NCBI GenBank assembly: GCA_963799455.1
Contig: CAWCXF010000008.1
Coordinates: forward strand, 248,001 to 312,000
Reading direction: 5' to 3'
Origin: CAWCXF01 sp963799455
GTDB taxonomy: Bacteria; Pseudomonadota; Alphaproteobacteria; Rhodobacterales; Rhodobacteraceae
Length of the DNA stretch: 64,000 bases
Notes under the pieces: generated by a model
Told to the model about the DNA's origin: nothing
Database searches by the model: none
What the model saw: only the letters and a program-made list of their open reading frames with translations
Shown here: in pieces, positions 1-9,161 of the stretch
How positions within the stretch are numbered: the stretch's first letter is position 1
How the letters are laid out: each line of letters starts with the position of its first letter
Made by a program: the position numbers and the translations under genes

Positions 1-2
1 AC

Positions 3-320
3 GTCACCGACGACCCCCTGGCGGTCTGGGCGGCGGCCCAGCTGACGGTGCCGCACCCCCCGCGGCCGGGCGCGATCGGCTGCGCGCGCGAGCTCATCGC
101 CGAGCGCTTCGCGGGCCGCACGACCATCTACACCCTGCGCGAGATGCGGGAGATGATGGCCCTCTACGGGCCCGCCAACGCCCGCCTGGCCAAGCGGCTG
201 CGCGCGCGGGATCCGGCGTTCGCCCTCCCCTGGCCCGAGGTCAAGGGCACCGTGCGCCGCAACCGGCTCGACCACGAGTTCTGGATCGAGCTCACGCGCC
301 GGGTTCACGGATGGGGCTAG
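3..320 (+). CDS. 3' fragment of an unidentified protein, possibly sulfotransferase-like
   Basis: This is an open frame from the left window edge to a TAG stop; the true start lies outside. About 105 residues are visible. The tail has an amphipathic segment containing ALYGPANARLAKRL, which resembles the C-terminal part of sulfotransferase-family proteins found in polysaccharide loci, but no catalytic motif falls inside the window, so the family is only a guess. The context (followed by glycosyltransferases and another sulfotransferase-like gene) fits a role in surface polysaccharide decoration. Coding character is supported by the long open frame and ordinary amino-acid composition. A 114-base spacer separates it from the convergent gene on the minus strand. 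Confidence 0.5.
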   Translation, partial: VTDDPLAVWAAAQLTVPHPPRPGAIGCARELIAERFAGRTTIYTLREMREMMALYGPANARLAKRLRARDPAFALPWPEVKGTVRRNRLDHEFWIELTRRVHGWG

Positions 321-434
321 GGCGCGTTCCGGCCGGGCGGCATCGGCTCGGGCGCCCCGCGCTCCTTCGTGGTCGCGTCGTCCGGCCGCCCGTCCGACCC
401 CAGACCGACCGGTCCGGCCGGGCTGGGAGACGCC

Positions 435-1430
435 CTAGCCCCCCACCCTCTCGCGCGTCAGCAGCGCGATCTCCTCGAAGCGCGCCGCGAGCTGGCGATC
501 GAGCCGCTCGACCTGGGCCTCGAGCGCGGCGGCCCGGCGCCGCGCCTCGTGCAGCTCGCGCTCGCGCTCGGCCATCGCGCGGGCCACCGACGCGTCGTCC
601 TCGCCGCGCCGGCGCGCCAGCCGGTCCGCCTCCTCCCGCAGCGCCTCCGCCTGCCGCATCGCGGCGAGCGCCCGGCCCTGCGATTGGGTCGCCGCGACGA
701 GCCGCGAGTCGGCCAGATCCTCGGCGCGGCGCAGCGCCTCGCGCAGGTCGGGCGCCTCGACCGGCGCGTCCGCCCGCGCCTCGGCGCGCAGCGCGCGCCC
801 GAGCCGGCCGAGCATCGCCGACAGCGGCGCCGCCACCGCGGCGTCGTCGAGCGCCGCGGCGAGGCCGGCGCAGGGCGCGGCCCCCGGCAGCGCCACCGCC
901 AGCCCGCCCAGCGCGGCTCTCCGCACGCCGTCGCCGAGGGCCTCGCCGAGCCCGTCCATCGCGCGGGCCATCGCCTCGCCGTCGGGCGCGTCGATCGCCA
1001 CCACGCCGTCCGGCGCGAGCCGCTCGCGCCACGCGCGCAGCGCCGGGAGGCCGGCGGCCGCGCCGAGGCTCAGGAGCCCGACCTCGCCCGCCTGCTCGCG
1101 CGCGGCCCGGCCGCCCGGGGCGAGGCGCAGCACCTCGCCGTGCTCGCGCGCGACCCCTCTCGCCTCGGCGCCCGGCTCGCCCTCGCGGCAGGGCACGCCG
1201 AGGACGCGCGCGCCGGCGCCGAGGCGCTCGGCCGCGCGGGCGAGCGCCGCCAGCGCCGCCCCGCCGCCGGTGCCCAGCCGGACGACCCGTCGGGGACGGC
1301 AGGCGCCCGCGAGCCAGGCCAGCGCGGGCGCCGCCGCCAGCTCGTCGGGGCCGCCCGGGGCGCCGGGCGGCCCCATCAGCGCCGCGAAGGCCCGCAGCGT
1401 CCCCGGATCGAGGAGCGGCGCGGCGCTCAC
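435..1430 (-). CDS. degenerate methyltransferase-like domain protein with C-terminal coiled coil
   Basis: About 331 residues if it starts at GTG 1430, whose protein begins MSAAPLLDPG. An in-frame ATG at 1496 would add 22 Arg/Gly-rich residues that look non-coding. The first 200 residues resemble a class I SAM-methyltransferase fold, with a glycine-rich strand-turn (VVRLGTGGG) and a later APDGVVAID strand, but the usual acidic and catalytic residues are not obvious. The last 110 residues are a Glu/Arg/Ala-rich coiled coil. The same two-part layout forms the N-terminus of the large fusion gene at 4724; compare WLAGACRPRRVVRLG here with WLMDACRPRAVALLG there. Function is unknown; a scaffolding or glycan-modifying role in the polysaccharide locus is inferred from position. 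It is transcribed divergently from the gene at 1566. Confidence 0.7.
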   Translation of the reverse strand: MSAAPLLDPGTLRAFAALMGPPGAPGGPDELAAAPALAWLAGACRPRRVVRLGTGGGAALAALARAAERLGAGARVLGVPCREGEPGAEARGVAREHGEVLRLAPGGRAAREQAGEVGLLSLGAAAGLPALRAWRERLAPDGVVAIDAPDGEAMARAMDGLGEALGDGVRRAALGGLAVALPGAAPCAGLAAALDDAAVAAPLSAMLGRLGRALRAEARADAPVEAPDLREALRRAEDLADSRLVAATQSQGRALAAMRQAEALREEADRLARRRGEDDASVARAMAERERELHEARRRAAALEAQVERLDRQLAARFEEIALLTRERVGG

Positions 1431-1565
1431 GCTCGGGCCCCGGCGTCCCGGCGCGCCCTTGTGGGCCCCGCCGCGCCATGCCAACCCTCGGCCCATGCGG
1501 CGGCGCGGGGAGCGGCCGGCGCGTCCCGGCCCTCGGCCCGCAGGCCCCCCTCGCTTCGGTGATCC

Positions 1566-3569
1566 ATGCCATCCATTCCCAAGCAGATCGCGCGCGACGC
1601 CCAGGAGATCGCGCGGTCGGGCCACATCGTCGGCTCGTGGTATGCATCCACCTATCCGGACGTGGCCGCAACCGGGCTCAAGCCCTCGGAGCACTACGCG
1701 CTGCTGGGCGCCCGGATGGGCCGCAGGCCGAACCCGCAGTTCGACACGCGCTTTTACGCCGAGACCGCGGGCGCGCTCCTGATGGAGGGCGAGAACCCGC
1801 TGCTGCACTACCTGCGGCATGGCCGGTCCTCGGGCCGTCCGACGCGCGAGTGGGAGCAGGTCGCCGAGGTCCAGCGCCTGGCGCGCCATCTCTGGGGCGC
1901 CCTGCCCGGCCCGGCGGGCGAGGCGCTGACGGCCGTCGCCGAGAGCCCCGCCCAGGGCCAGCGCGCGCGGTACGAGGCCCTGGCGCATCTCGCCGCGCGG
2001 CGGGACTTCGACGGCCGGCAGGACGAGGCGGCGGCGCTCATGGCGCGCGTCGAGACGGCCGCGCCCCGCTGGGCGGGCACCAGGGGCGCGCTCATGCGCC
2101 GCGGCGTGCTGGCCTCGCAGATGGGCGACGGGGCGCTCGCGCGCGCGTGCTTCGAGCGGGTGCCCCCCGTGACGGGGGCAGTGACGGGGGCAGTGACGGG
2201 CGCCGGCGGGGCGCCGGAGCCCGACGTCGACGCGGCGCTGGCGATGGCGAGCCTCGAGCCCGACGACGCGGCGCGGCTCGCGGCGATCAACGCCGTGCTC
2301 GGCCGGCGCGGGCTCGAGCCGCTGGTCCGATCCGACCCGTCAAAGCCGCTCTCGCTCGCCAACCTCGCGGCCCGTCCCGCGCCGCGCGGGCTGCCCTTCA
2401 TGGGCCGGGTGTCGGTGATCGTGCCCGCCTACCGCGCGGAGGGCTCGATCGGGATCGCGCTGCGCTCGCTGCTCGCCCAGAGCTATCCCGAGCTGGAGAT
2501 CCTGGTCGTGGACGACGCGAGCCCCGACGCCACCTTCGAGGCGGCCCGAAGGGTGGCGCGCGAGGATCCGCGCGTGCGGCCCCTGCGCGCGGAGCGCAAC
2601 GGCGGCGCCTACGCCGCGCGCAACATCGGGCTCGCCCAGGCCACCGGCGCCTTCGTCACCACCCACGACGCCGACGACTGGTCGCATCCGCGCAAGATCG
2701 AGGCGCAGCTGCGCGCCTTCCTGCGCGACCCGGGCCTGATGGCCACGGCCGTCTCCTGGGCGCGGGTGCGCGCCGACCTGCGCTGCACCACCAACTGGCG
2801 GCTCACGGAGTCCATCTTGCACCTGAGCCACTCCTCGCTGATGCTGCGCCGCGAGGCCGCCCGGCGCCTCGGGCCGTGGGACGAGGTCCGCACCGGCGCC
2901 GATTCGGAGTATCTGTGGCGCCTGCAACGGGTCTTCGGCCGCGAGGCCTACGCGCAGGTCTCGCCCGGCGCGCCGCTGGCCTTCGGGCTCGACGAGGCGG
3001 GCTCGCTGACGCGCTCGAAGGCCACCCATCTGGTCAGCAACTACCACGGCCTGCGGCTGCTCTACCGCGAGGTCGCGCGCCACCATCTCGACGCCGAGGA
3101 TCCGCTCGACCCCGAGGCCCGGGCCGCCAAGATGCGCCGCGTGCCGCCCGAGATGCGCGGCGAGCCGCGCCCGTCCGCGCCGCTCGACCTGTGCCTTCGG
3201 GTGGATCTCTTCGCGCCGCGGGCGGTGGCGTGCATGGCCCGGATGCTGGCCGACCCCGCGCTCTCGCAGGCGCGCGTGGGCATCCTGCACGAGCCGACGC
3301 TGGCGAGCGAGGCGCGGCGCTTCGCGGACGCGCTGTGGCCCGTGCTCGACGGCGAGCGGGTGAGCCTGCTGCTGCACGACCCCGGCCCCGACGGCGCGCG
3401 CCGCACGCTGCGCGTCGATCCCCAGGCGGACCCCGTGACGGCGCCGGGGATCCCCGATATGAGCGATCCCGCCGCGGGCGGGCCCCACGATCCGCCGGGC
3501 TCCGAGGATCCGGGCCCCGGGGATCCGCGGGGCGAGGAGCCGTCCTGGGAGGTCGAGGAGGACGCATGA
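1566..3569 (+). CDS. GT2 family glycosyltransferase with N-terminal WY..PDV repeats
   Basis: 667 residues from ATG 1566. Residues 25-92 hold one two-part copy of a repeat that recurs in this locus: WYASTYPDV, then HYALLGARMGRRPNPQFD, then a half-repeat ending NPLLHYLRHG. Residues about 100-270 are helical and TPR-like. The GT2 domain begins near residue 280 with VSVIVPAYRAEGS and carries the LVVDDASPD nucleotide-binding strand and the metal-binding DADD motif near residue 368, followed by WSHPRKIEAQ. It is predicted to transfer a sugar from a nucleotide donor in the cytoplasm during polysaccharide assembly; donor and acceptor are unknown. The C-terminal 60 residues are Pro/Gly/Asp-rich and look disordered. 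Its stop overlaps the next ATG (ATGA), indicating translational coupling to the sulfotransferase-like gene. Confidence 0.9.
   Translation: MPSIPKQIARDAQEIARSGHIVGSWYASTYPDVAATGLKPSEHYALLGARMGRRPNPQFDTRFYAETAGALLMEGENPLLHYLRHGRSSGRPTREWEQVAEVQRLARHLWGALPGPAGEALTAVAESPAQGQRARYEALAHLAARRDFDGRQDEAAALMARVETAAPRWAGTRGALMRRGVLASQMGDGALARACFERVPPVTGAVTGAVTGAGGAPEPDVDAALAMASLEPDDAARLAAINAVLGRRGLEPLVRSDPSKPLSLANLAARPAPRGLPFMGRVSVIVPAYRAEGSIGIALRSLLAQSYPELEILVVDDASPDATFEAARRVAREDPRVRPLRAERNGGAYAARNIGLAQATGAFVTTHDADDWSHPRKIEAQLRAFLRDPGLMATAVSWARVRADLRCTTNWRLTESILHLSHSSLMLRREAARRLGPWDEVRTGADSEYLWRLQRVFGREAYAQVSPGAPLAFGLDEAGSLTRSKATHLVSNYHGLRLLYREVARHHLDAEDPLDPEARAAKMRRVPPEMRGEPRPSAPLDLCLRVDLFAPRAVACMARMLADPALSQARVGILHEPTLASEARRFADALWPVLDGERVSLLLHDPGPDGARRTLRVDPQADPVTAPGIPDMSDPAAGGPHDPPGSEDPGPGDPRGEEPSWEVEEDA
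2169..2204 (+). repeat. 12-bp in-frame tandem repeat, three copies
   Basis: Three consecutive 12-base units (gtgacgggggca, with two changes in the last copy) encode VTGA-VTGA-VTGA inside the linker before the GT2 domain of the gene at 1566. The unit length is a multiple of three, so copy-number change would not shift the frame. Confidence 0.85.
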
Positions 3570-4727
3570 GGGCCATCTTCCACGTCGGGCACGCCAAGAC
3601 CGGCAGCACCGCGCTCCAGGCGGCGCTGCACGGCTCGCGCGAGGCGCTGATCGCGCGCGGGGTGCTCTACCCGGCCAACCCCAACCGCATCTACGACAAC
3701 CACAAGCTGGTGTTCGCCGACCTCTACGAGGCGCACAAGGTGCCGCGGCACGTGCTGAAGAACTACCCGCCCGACGCGCTCCCGGCGGCGCGCGAGGAGA
3801 TCCTGGCGAGCATCCGCGAGGAGGTCGCGGCGCATCGGCCCGACTGCCTCGTGCTGTCGTCGGAGTCGCGCTTCGGCGCCTGGGACGCGAGCCAGCGCGC
3901 GCGCTTCGTCGAGGTGCTCGAACTCGATCGGGGCGCGCGACGCCGAGATGGTCGCCTACATCCGCCGCCCGTCGGGCTGGTACCTCTCCGCGCTCCAGCA
4001 GGGGTTCAGGGCCTCGCACGTGGTCAAGCCGCCCCGCCCGCTGCGCCTCAAGCAGCCGGTGCGTCAGCTCGTCGAGGATTTCGGGCGCCAGCGGGTCCAC
4101 GTCAGGGCCTACGACCGCCGCGCGCTCGCCCATGGCGACATCGTCGCGGACTTCGTCGAGGCCTTCCTCGCCCCCCACGGCGTGGCCCTGGGCGACCTCT
4201 CGGCGCCGACGAGCGCCAACGTCAGCCTCTCCGCGGAGGGCTTCGACCTGCTGCGGCGCTATCGCCTCGCCTTCCACCCGGACGCGGCCAACACCTTCCT
4301 GCCCGACAGCCAGGCGCTCAACGCCACCGTGACCCGCGTCGAGGCCGGGCTCGACCTGCCGCGCCCGGCGCTCGACCCCGACCTCGCGGAGCGCATCGAC
4401 TACGCGCGCGACGACCTGCTCAAGCTGCGCGACGCGCACGGGCTGGTGCTGCCCGGCTACGACTACGGCCGCGTCGAGCGCGACGAGCTCACGACCCTGC
4501 CCGACGAGCCGCTGCCGCTCGAGCGCATCGTGCGCATCGACCGCGCCGCCCAGATGCGGATCGTCGAGGGCCTCCGCGGGACGCCGTGGGCGGACCAGGA
4601 CGGCGGACGGGCCCGGTGGATCGCCGCGCTGGGCGCCGAGATCGAGGCGCTGGCGGCGCGCCCCGGGCGGCGCGGCGCGGCGCCGGTGGAGGCGCCCGCG
4701 GGGGCCGATGGCGGGAGGGCCCCGTGA
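3566..4727 (+). pseudogene. sulfotransferase-like gene broken by a +1 frameshift
   Basis: The reading starts at ATG 3566 (overlapping the upstream stop) with RAIFHVGHAKTGSTALQAAL; the GHAKTGST element matches the PAPS 5'-phosphosulfate-binding loop of sulfotransferases. Good protein continues to FVEVL near 3919. There the frame moves: the continuation N-S-I-G-A-R-D-A-E-M-V-A-Y-I-R-R-P lies in the next frame and runs open to the TGA at 4725-4727. Removing one G near 3920 (ctcgaactcg) restores a continuous protein of about 386 residues, a normal size for the family. RRPSGWYLSALQQG is typical of the middle of bacterial sulfotransferases. It is either a real inactivating insertion or a sequencing or assembly error. 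If intact it would sulfate the polysaccharide made by the flanking glycosyltransferases. Confidence 0.8.
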
Positions 4728-7700
4728 CGTGGGGCGCAAGGACGCCCGGCGAGGCCGACGGAGCCGCCATGCGCGGTGATCCGGCGGCCGGCGAGGCCCG
4801 GCCTGCGCCCCGCGAGCCCTCGGAGGCCGAGGCCCTGCGTCGCCGGTCGGCCTCCGCCGCGCCGCGCCGGGCCGACGACGAGGCGCGCGTGGGCGCGGCC
4901 CCACCCCCCCCGGCCCGTCGCGGGGAGGACGGGGCGGGCGGTGCCGCGTCTTCGCTGGATGCGATCCTCGCCGCGCCCGAGGGCGGCGACCTGCCGCCCC
5001 CCCTGTGGCGGCCGCGCGACCTGCGGCCCTCGCCCGAGCTCGCCCACGCGCCGTTCCTGTTCTGGCTGATGGACGCCTGCCGCCCGCGCGCGGTGGCGCT
5101 CCTGGGGCTGGGCGACGGCGTCGCCTGCCACGCGCTGTGCCAGGCGGCCGAGCGGTTGGGGATCGCGGCCGGGATCGACGTCTACGCCGCGCTGGGCGCG
5201 GCGCTCCCGCTCGGCCCGCACTACGCGCGCGAGGCCGAAGCCGCGGCCGCCTGGCACCGCGTCCGGACCGCCGCCCCCGAGGAGGCCCATCGCCTCCGGG
5301 ACGGGCCGGTCGATCTGCTGTGCGTGCTGGCGCCGGCGTCGGACGCGCTGGCGCGCGCGGTCGAGGAGGGATGGCGGCCGTGGCTCTCGCCGTCGGGGGT
5401 GGTGGCGTGGCTCGGCGCGCCGCCCGATGCGCTCGCGCCGCCCGATGCGCTCGCACCGTCCACGCTGCGGATGGACCATGCCGGCGGCCTGAGCGTCGCG
5501 GCCTTCGGGGCGGAGCCTCCCGAGGCCCTGGCGCGGCTCCTCGCCGACCCGCAGGCGCGCGATCGCGCCGCGCTGCTCTTCGAGCGGCTGGGCGGCCTGT
5601 GGGGCGGCGATCGCGCCGCGCCGCCGCGGGCCGAGGCGCTCGCCGAGGCGGCGGCGGAGGCGCAGCGCGCGACGGCCCGGGCGATGGACGCGCTCGCCGA
5701 GCGCGCCCGCGCGCTCGGCGAGGCCCGCGCCCGGCTCGGGGCGGTCGAGGCCGACCATCGGCTGGTCTGCGAGCGGCGCGACGCGCTCTGGGACGAGATG
5801 CGCGCCGCGCGGCGGGGCCGGGCCGAGGCCGAGTCGGCCGCGCGCGCCGCCGATCGCCGGCGCGACGAGGTCGAGCGCCGCCTGGCCGAGGCCGAGGCCG
5901 CGATCGAGGCCGAGCGCGCCGCGCGCGCCGAGGCCCTGGCGGCTGCCGAGGCGGCGCGGCGCGAATGCGACGAGGCGCGGCGCGAGCGGGCCGAGGCGCA
6001 GCGCCTGCACGCCCGGGCGGCCTCGCGCCTCGACCCGTGGTCCGAGGCCCGCGCGGCGCTGCTGGGGGCCGAGCTGGCGGCGCGGCGCTCGCGGCGCGGC
6101 GCCTTCGGCGACCCGCGCACGCGCATGGGCCAGCCCTCGACGCGCCGCCAGATCGCCGCGATCCGCGCCTCCGCGCTGTTCGACCCCGGCTGGTATCGCT
6201 CGCGCCACCGCGACGTCGCGCCGATCGGGGGGCGGGGCCGGCTGGCCTTGGGCGACGACGCCGCGCGGCTGGCCGCGCACTACCTCAACCACGGCGCCGC
6301 GGAGGGGCGCGACCCGGGGCCGGGCTTCGACACCCGCCGCTATTACCTCGCCAACCCCGACGTGGCGCGGGCGGGCTGGAACGCGCTCGTCCACTTCGAG
6401 CTGTTCGGCCGCGCCGAGGGGCGCGCGGCGCTTCCGGCCGGCACGGGCGGGCGCGACCTCGCCGCCGACGCCGCCCTGATCGAGGCCTCGGACCTGTTCG
6501 ACGCGAGCTGGTATGCCGGGCGCCATCCCGAGATCCCCGAGGGCGCGTCGCCGGCCGAGCACTACCTCACGCTCGGCGCCGCGGCCGGCCACGACCCCGG
6601 CCCCGGCTTCTCCACGCGCGACTACGAGGAGGCCAACCCGGACGTCGAGCAGGCGGGGATCAACCCGCTCGTCCACTACCTGCGCAACGGCCGCGAGGAG
6701 GGGCGCGCGGCGCGGCCGGGCGCGCGCGGCAGCGCGCGGCGGCGGGTCGAGACCATGCGCACCCAGCTCCTCAGCCTCGGCTTCACCGAAGGGCCGCTGC
6801 GGGGGCTGGAGGCCATCGCGCTGGAGGAGGAGGACGCGGAGGCGCGCGAGCGCGCGGCCCTGGAGCTGGGCCGATGGCACCTGCGGCGCGAGAACGGCCC
6901 CGATCCGAGCGAGGCGCTGCGCTGGCTCGACGGGGCGGCGCAGGCGGCGCGCGCGTCGGGGCGCGACGAGGCGGGGGGGCGGATCGCGGTGATGCGCCTG
7001 AGCTGCCTGCGCGCGCTGGGGCGCGACGAGGAGGCGCGCGCCATCCTCGACGACGCGGCCGCCGCGGGGCGCCTCACCCCCGCGCTGACGCTCGCGGGCT
7101 CGATGCTGGAGGCCGGGGAGGGCGCGCGGATCGGCAGGATCAACGAGGTGATGCGCGCCTACGACCTGCCCGACGTCGCCCTGCGCGAGCCCGGGGCGGG
7201 CGCCACGCTCTACGACCGGCTGCGCACCGCGGGCACGCCCGAGCCCGTGACGGGCGGTCCTCTGGTGAGCGTCATCGTCGCCGCCTACAACGCCGAGGCC
7301 ACGCTGCCGCTCACGCTCACCGCGATGCGCGAGCAGACCTGGCGCGATCACGAGGTGATCGTCGTCGACGACGCCAGCACCGACGGCACCCGGCACCTCG
7401 CCGAGCGATTCGCGCGCGAGGATCCCCGCGTGCGCGTCCTGCCGCTCGAGCGCAACGTCGGCGCCTACGCCGCGCGCAACCGCGCGCTCGCCGTCGCCCG
7501 CGGCGCCTTCGTCGCGCTCCAGGACGCCGACGACTGGGCCCACGCCACCCGCGTCGAGATCCAGGCGCGCCATCTGGCGAGCCGCCCCGACCTCGTCGCC
7601 TGCACCTCCCAGCAGGCGCGGCTGCGCGACGACCTGACGGTGGCGCATTTCTCCTCGCACGGCGACCTGATCTACACCTCGATCGCCTCGCTGATGTTCC

Positions 7701-9130
7701 GCCGCGAGCCCGTGATGCAGCGCCTGGGCGGGTGGGACGAGGTGCGCTTCTCGGCCGACCACGAGCTGATCCGGCGCCTCCACGACGCCTTCTCGCGCGC
7801 GAGCGTCGAGAACCTCCCCACCGGCCCGGTGACGATCCAGCGCTACTCCGAGGGCTCGGCCATCGCCGACCTCGCCACCGGCTTCTCGGGCGCCTACAGC
7901 GGCGCGCGGCTCGAATACTTCGAGGCCCAGCGCCACCACCGCAGGCGCGGCGGCGCCCAGCGCTACGCCCCCGGCTCGCGCCCCTTCCCGGTGCCCGCCA
8001 TCATGAGGCCGCAGGCGCGGCGCGGCGCGGCGTGCCACCACGACGTGGTGATCGCCTCGGAGCTGCGGATGATGGGCGGCTCGATCAAGTCCTGCGTCGA
8101 GGAGATCCGCGCCCAGCGCGCCGCGGGGCTCACCACCGGGCTCGTCAAGATGTACCGCTACGACCTGCCTCAGGCGGGGCGCGTGGACACGCTGTCGGTC
8201 GTGCGCGACGAGGTGGACGGCGAGGCGGTGACGATGCTGACCTATGGCGAGCGCGCCAGCTGCGACCTGCTGATCCTGCGCTACCCGCCCGTGCTGCGCC
8301 ACCCCCAGCGCTACCTGCCGCAGGTCGAGGCGGCCCGCGTCAAGGTGATCGTCAACCAGCCGCCGATGAGCGACTACGGGCCCGATGGGCGACGGCGCTA
8401 CGAGCTGGCCCCCGCCGAGGCGAGCCTGCGCGCAGCCTTCGGGCGCCATGGCGAGTGGCACCCCATCGGCCCGCTGGTGCGCGACGCGCTGCACGAGCAC
8501 CATGCGGGCGAGCTCGACGCCATCGACCTGCGCCCCGAGGACTGGATCAACATCCTCGACGTCGCCGACTGGGACCGCGGCCTCGGCGGGGGCCCGCGCG
8601 CCCGGCCCGGCGAGCCGCTGCGGATCGGCCGGCACGCGCGCGACAACCCGCTGAAATGGCCCGCGACGGCGGACGCGATCCTCGAGGCCTACCCGGAGGC
8701 GCCGGACGTCGAGATCCACGTCCTCGGCGGCGCCGAGGCCCCGGCGCAGATCCTCGGGCGCCTGCCGCGCAACTGGCGGGTGGAGGGCTACAACGCGCGC
8801 CCTCCCCGCGACTTCCTCGCCGACATCGACGTGTTCGTCTACTACACCCGGCCGGGCTGGGTGGAGAGCTTCGGGCGCTCGATCGTCGAGGCGATGGCTG
8901 CGGGCGTGCCGGTTGTCCTGCCCCCCGTCTACGAGCCGGTGTTCGGGCCGCACGCCGTCTACGCCCCGCCCTCGGGCGCGCTCGACGCCGCGCGCCGCCT
9001 GCACGCCGACGCGCAGGCCTACCGCGCCCAGGCGCTGCGGGCCCAGGCGATGGTGCGCGAGCGCTACGGCTATGGCCTCCACCTCGCACGGCTGCGCGAG
9101 GCCGGCGTGCACGGGGCGTCGCGCGGGTGA
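4724..9130 (+). CDS. giant modular glycosyltransferase (MTase-like, coiled coil, repeats, GT2, GT4)
   Basis: 1,468 residues from GTG 4724, which overlaps the upstream TGA (GTGA) and has a GGAGGG ribosome-binding site just before it; ATG 4769 is a weaker alternative. Domains in order: disordered residues 1-90; methyltransferase-like fold about 105-280; Ala/Glu/Arg coiled coil about 310-450; four half-units of the WY..PDV repeat about 480-665 (WYRSRHRDV, YYLANPDV, WYAGRHPEI, DYEEANPDV); helical region 670-830; GT2 domain from about 845 (VSVIVAAYNAEATL, DADDW near 932); and a GT4-like domain about 1108-1460 with GRHARDNPLKW and ESFGRSIVEAMAAGVPVV. It probably adds two sugars in succession from one polypeptide. 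Paralogous pieces stand alone at 435 and 1566. Substrates are unknown. Confidence 0.88.
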   Translation: MTWGARTPGEADGAAMRGDPAAGEARPAPREPSEAEALRRRSASAAPRRADDEARVGAAPPPPARRGEDGAGGAASSLDAILAAPEGGDLPPPLWRPRDLRPSPELAHAPFLFWLMDACRPRAVALLGLGDGVACHALCQAAERLGIAAGIDVYAALGAALPLGPHYAREAEAAAAWHRVRTAAPEEAHRLRDGPVDLLCVLAPASDALARAVEEGWRPWLSPSGVVAWLGAPPDALAPPDALAPSTLRMDHAGGLSVAAFGAEPPEALARLLADPQARDRAALLFERLGGLWGGDRAAPPRAEALAEAAAEAQRATARAMDALAERARALGEARARLGAVEADHRLVCERRDALWDEMRAARRGRAEAESAARAADRRRDEVERRLAEAEAAIEAERAARAEALAAAEAARRECDEARRERAEAQRLHARAASRLDPWSEARAALLGAELAARRSRRGAFGDPRTRMGQPSTRRQIAAIRASALFDPGWYRSRHRDVAPIGGRGRLALGDDAARLAAHYLNHGAAEGRDPGPGFDTRRYYLANPDVARAGWNALVHFELFGRAEGRAALPAGTGGRDLAADAALIEASDLFDASWYAGRHPEIPEGASPAEHYLTLGAAAGHDPGPGFSTRDYEEANPDVEQAGINPLVHYLRNGREEGRAARPGARGSARRRVETMRTQLLSLGFTEGPLRGLEAIALEEEDAEARERAALELGRWHLRRENGPDPSEALRWLDGAAQAARASGRDEAGGRIAVMRLSCLRALGRDEEARAILDDAAAAGRLTPALTLAGSMLEAGEGARIGRINEVMRAYDLPDVALREPGAGATLYDRLRTAGTPEPVTGGPLVSVIVAAYNAEATLPLTLTAMREQTWRDHEVIVVDDASTDGTRHLAERFAREDPRVRVLPLERNVGAYAARNRALAVARGAFVALQDADDWAHATRVEIQARHLASRPDLVACTSQQARLRDDLTVAHFSSHGDLIYTSIASLMFRREPVMQRLGGWDEVRFSADHELIRRLHDAFSRASVENLPTGPVTIQRYSEGSAIADLATGFSGAYSGARLEYFEAQRHHRRRGGAQRYAPGSRPFPVPAIMRPQARRGAACHHDVVIASELRMMGGSIKSCVEEIRAQRAAGLTTGLVKMYRYDLPQAGRVDTLSVVRDEVDGEAVTMLTYGERASCDLLILRYPPVLRHPQRYLPQVEAARVKVIVNQPPMSDYGPDGRRRYELAPAEASLRAAFGRHGEWHPIGPLVRDALHEHHAGELDAIDLRPEDWINILDVADWDRGLGGGPRARPGEPLRIGRHARDNPLKWPATADAILEAYPEAPDVEIHVLGGAEAPAQILGRLPRNWRVEGYNARPPRDFLADIDVFVYYTRPGWVESFGRSIVEAMAAGVPVVLPPVYEPVFGPHAVYAPPSGALDAARRLHADAQAYRAQALRAQAMVRERYGYGLHLARLREAGVHGASRG

Positions 9131-9161
9131 GCGGGCCCGGGAGGCGGGGCCCGGCCGCGCC

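Noticed and set aside
311..4723. Upstream part of a very long plus-strand open frame continuing into the 4724 gene
   Set aside because: It is Arg/Pro/Ala-rich shadow sequence opposite or out of frame with the genes at 435 and 1566; only the stretch 3566-3919 is real (sulfotransferase N-part), and the true gene starts at GTG 4724.
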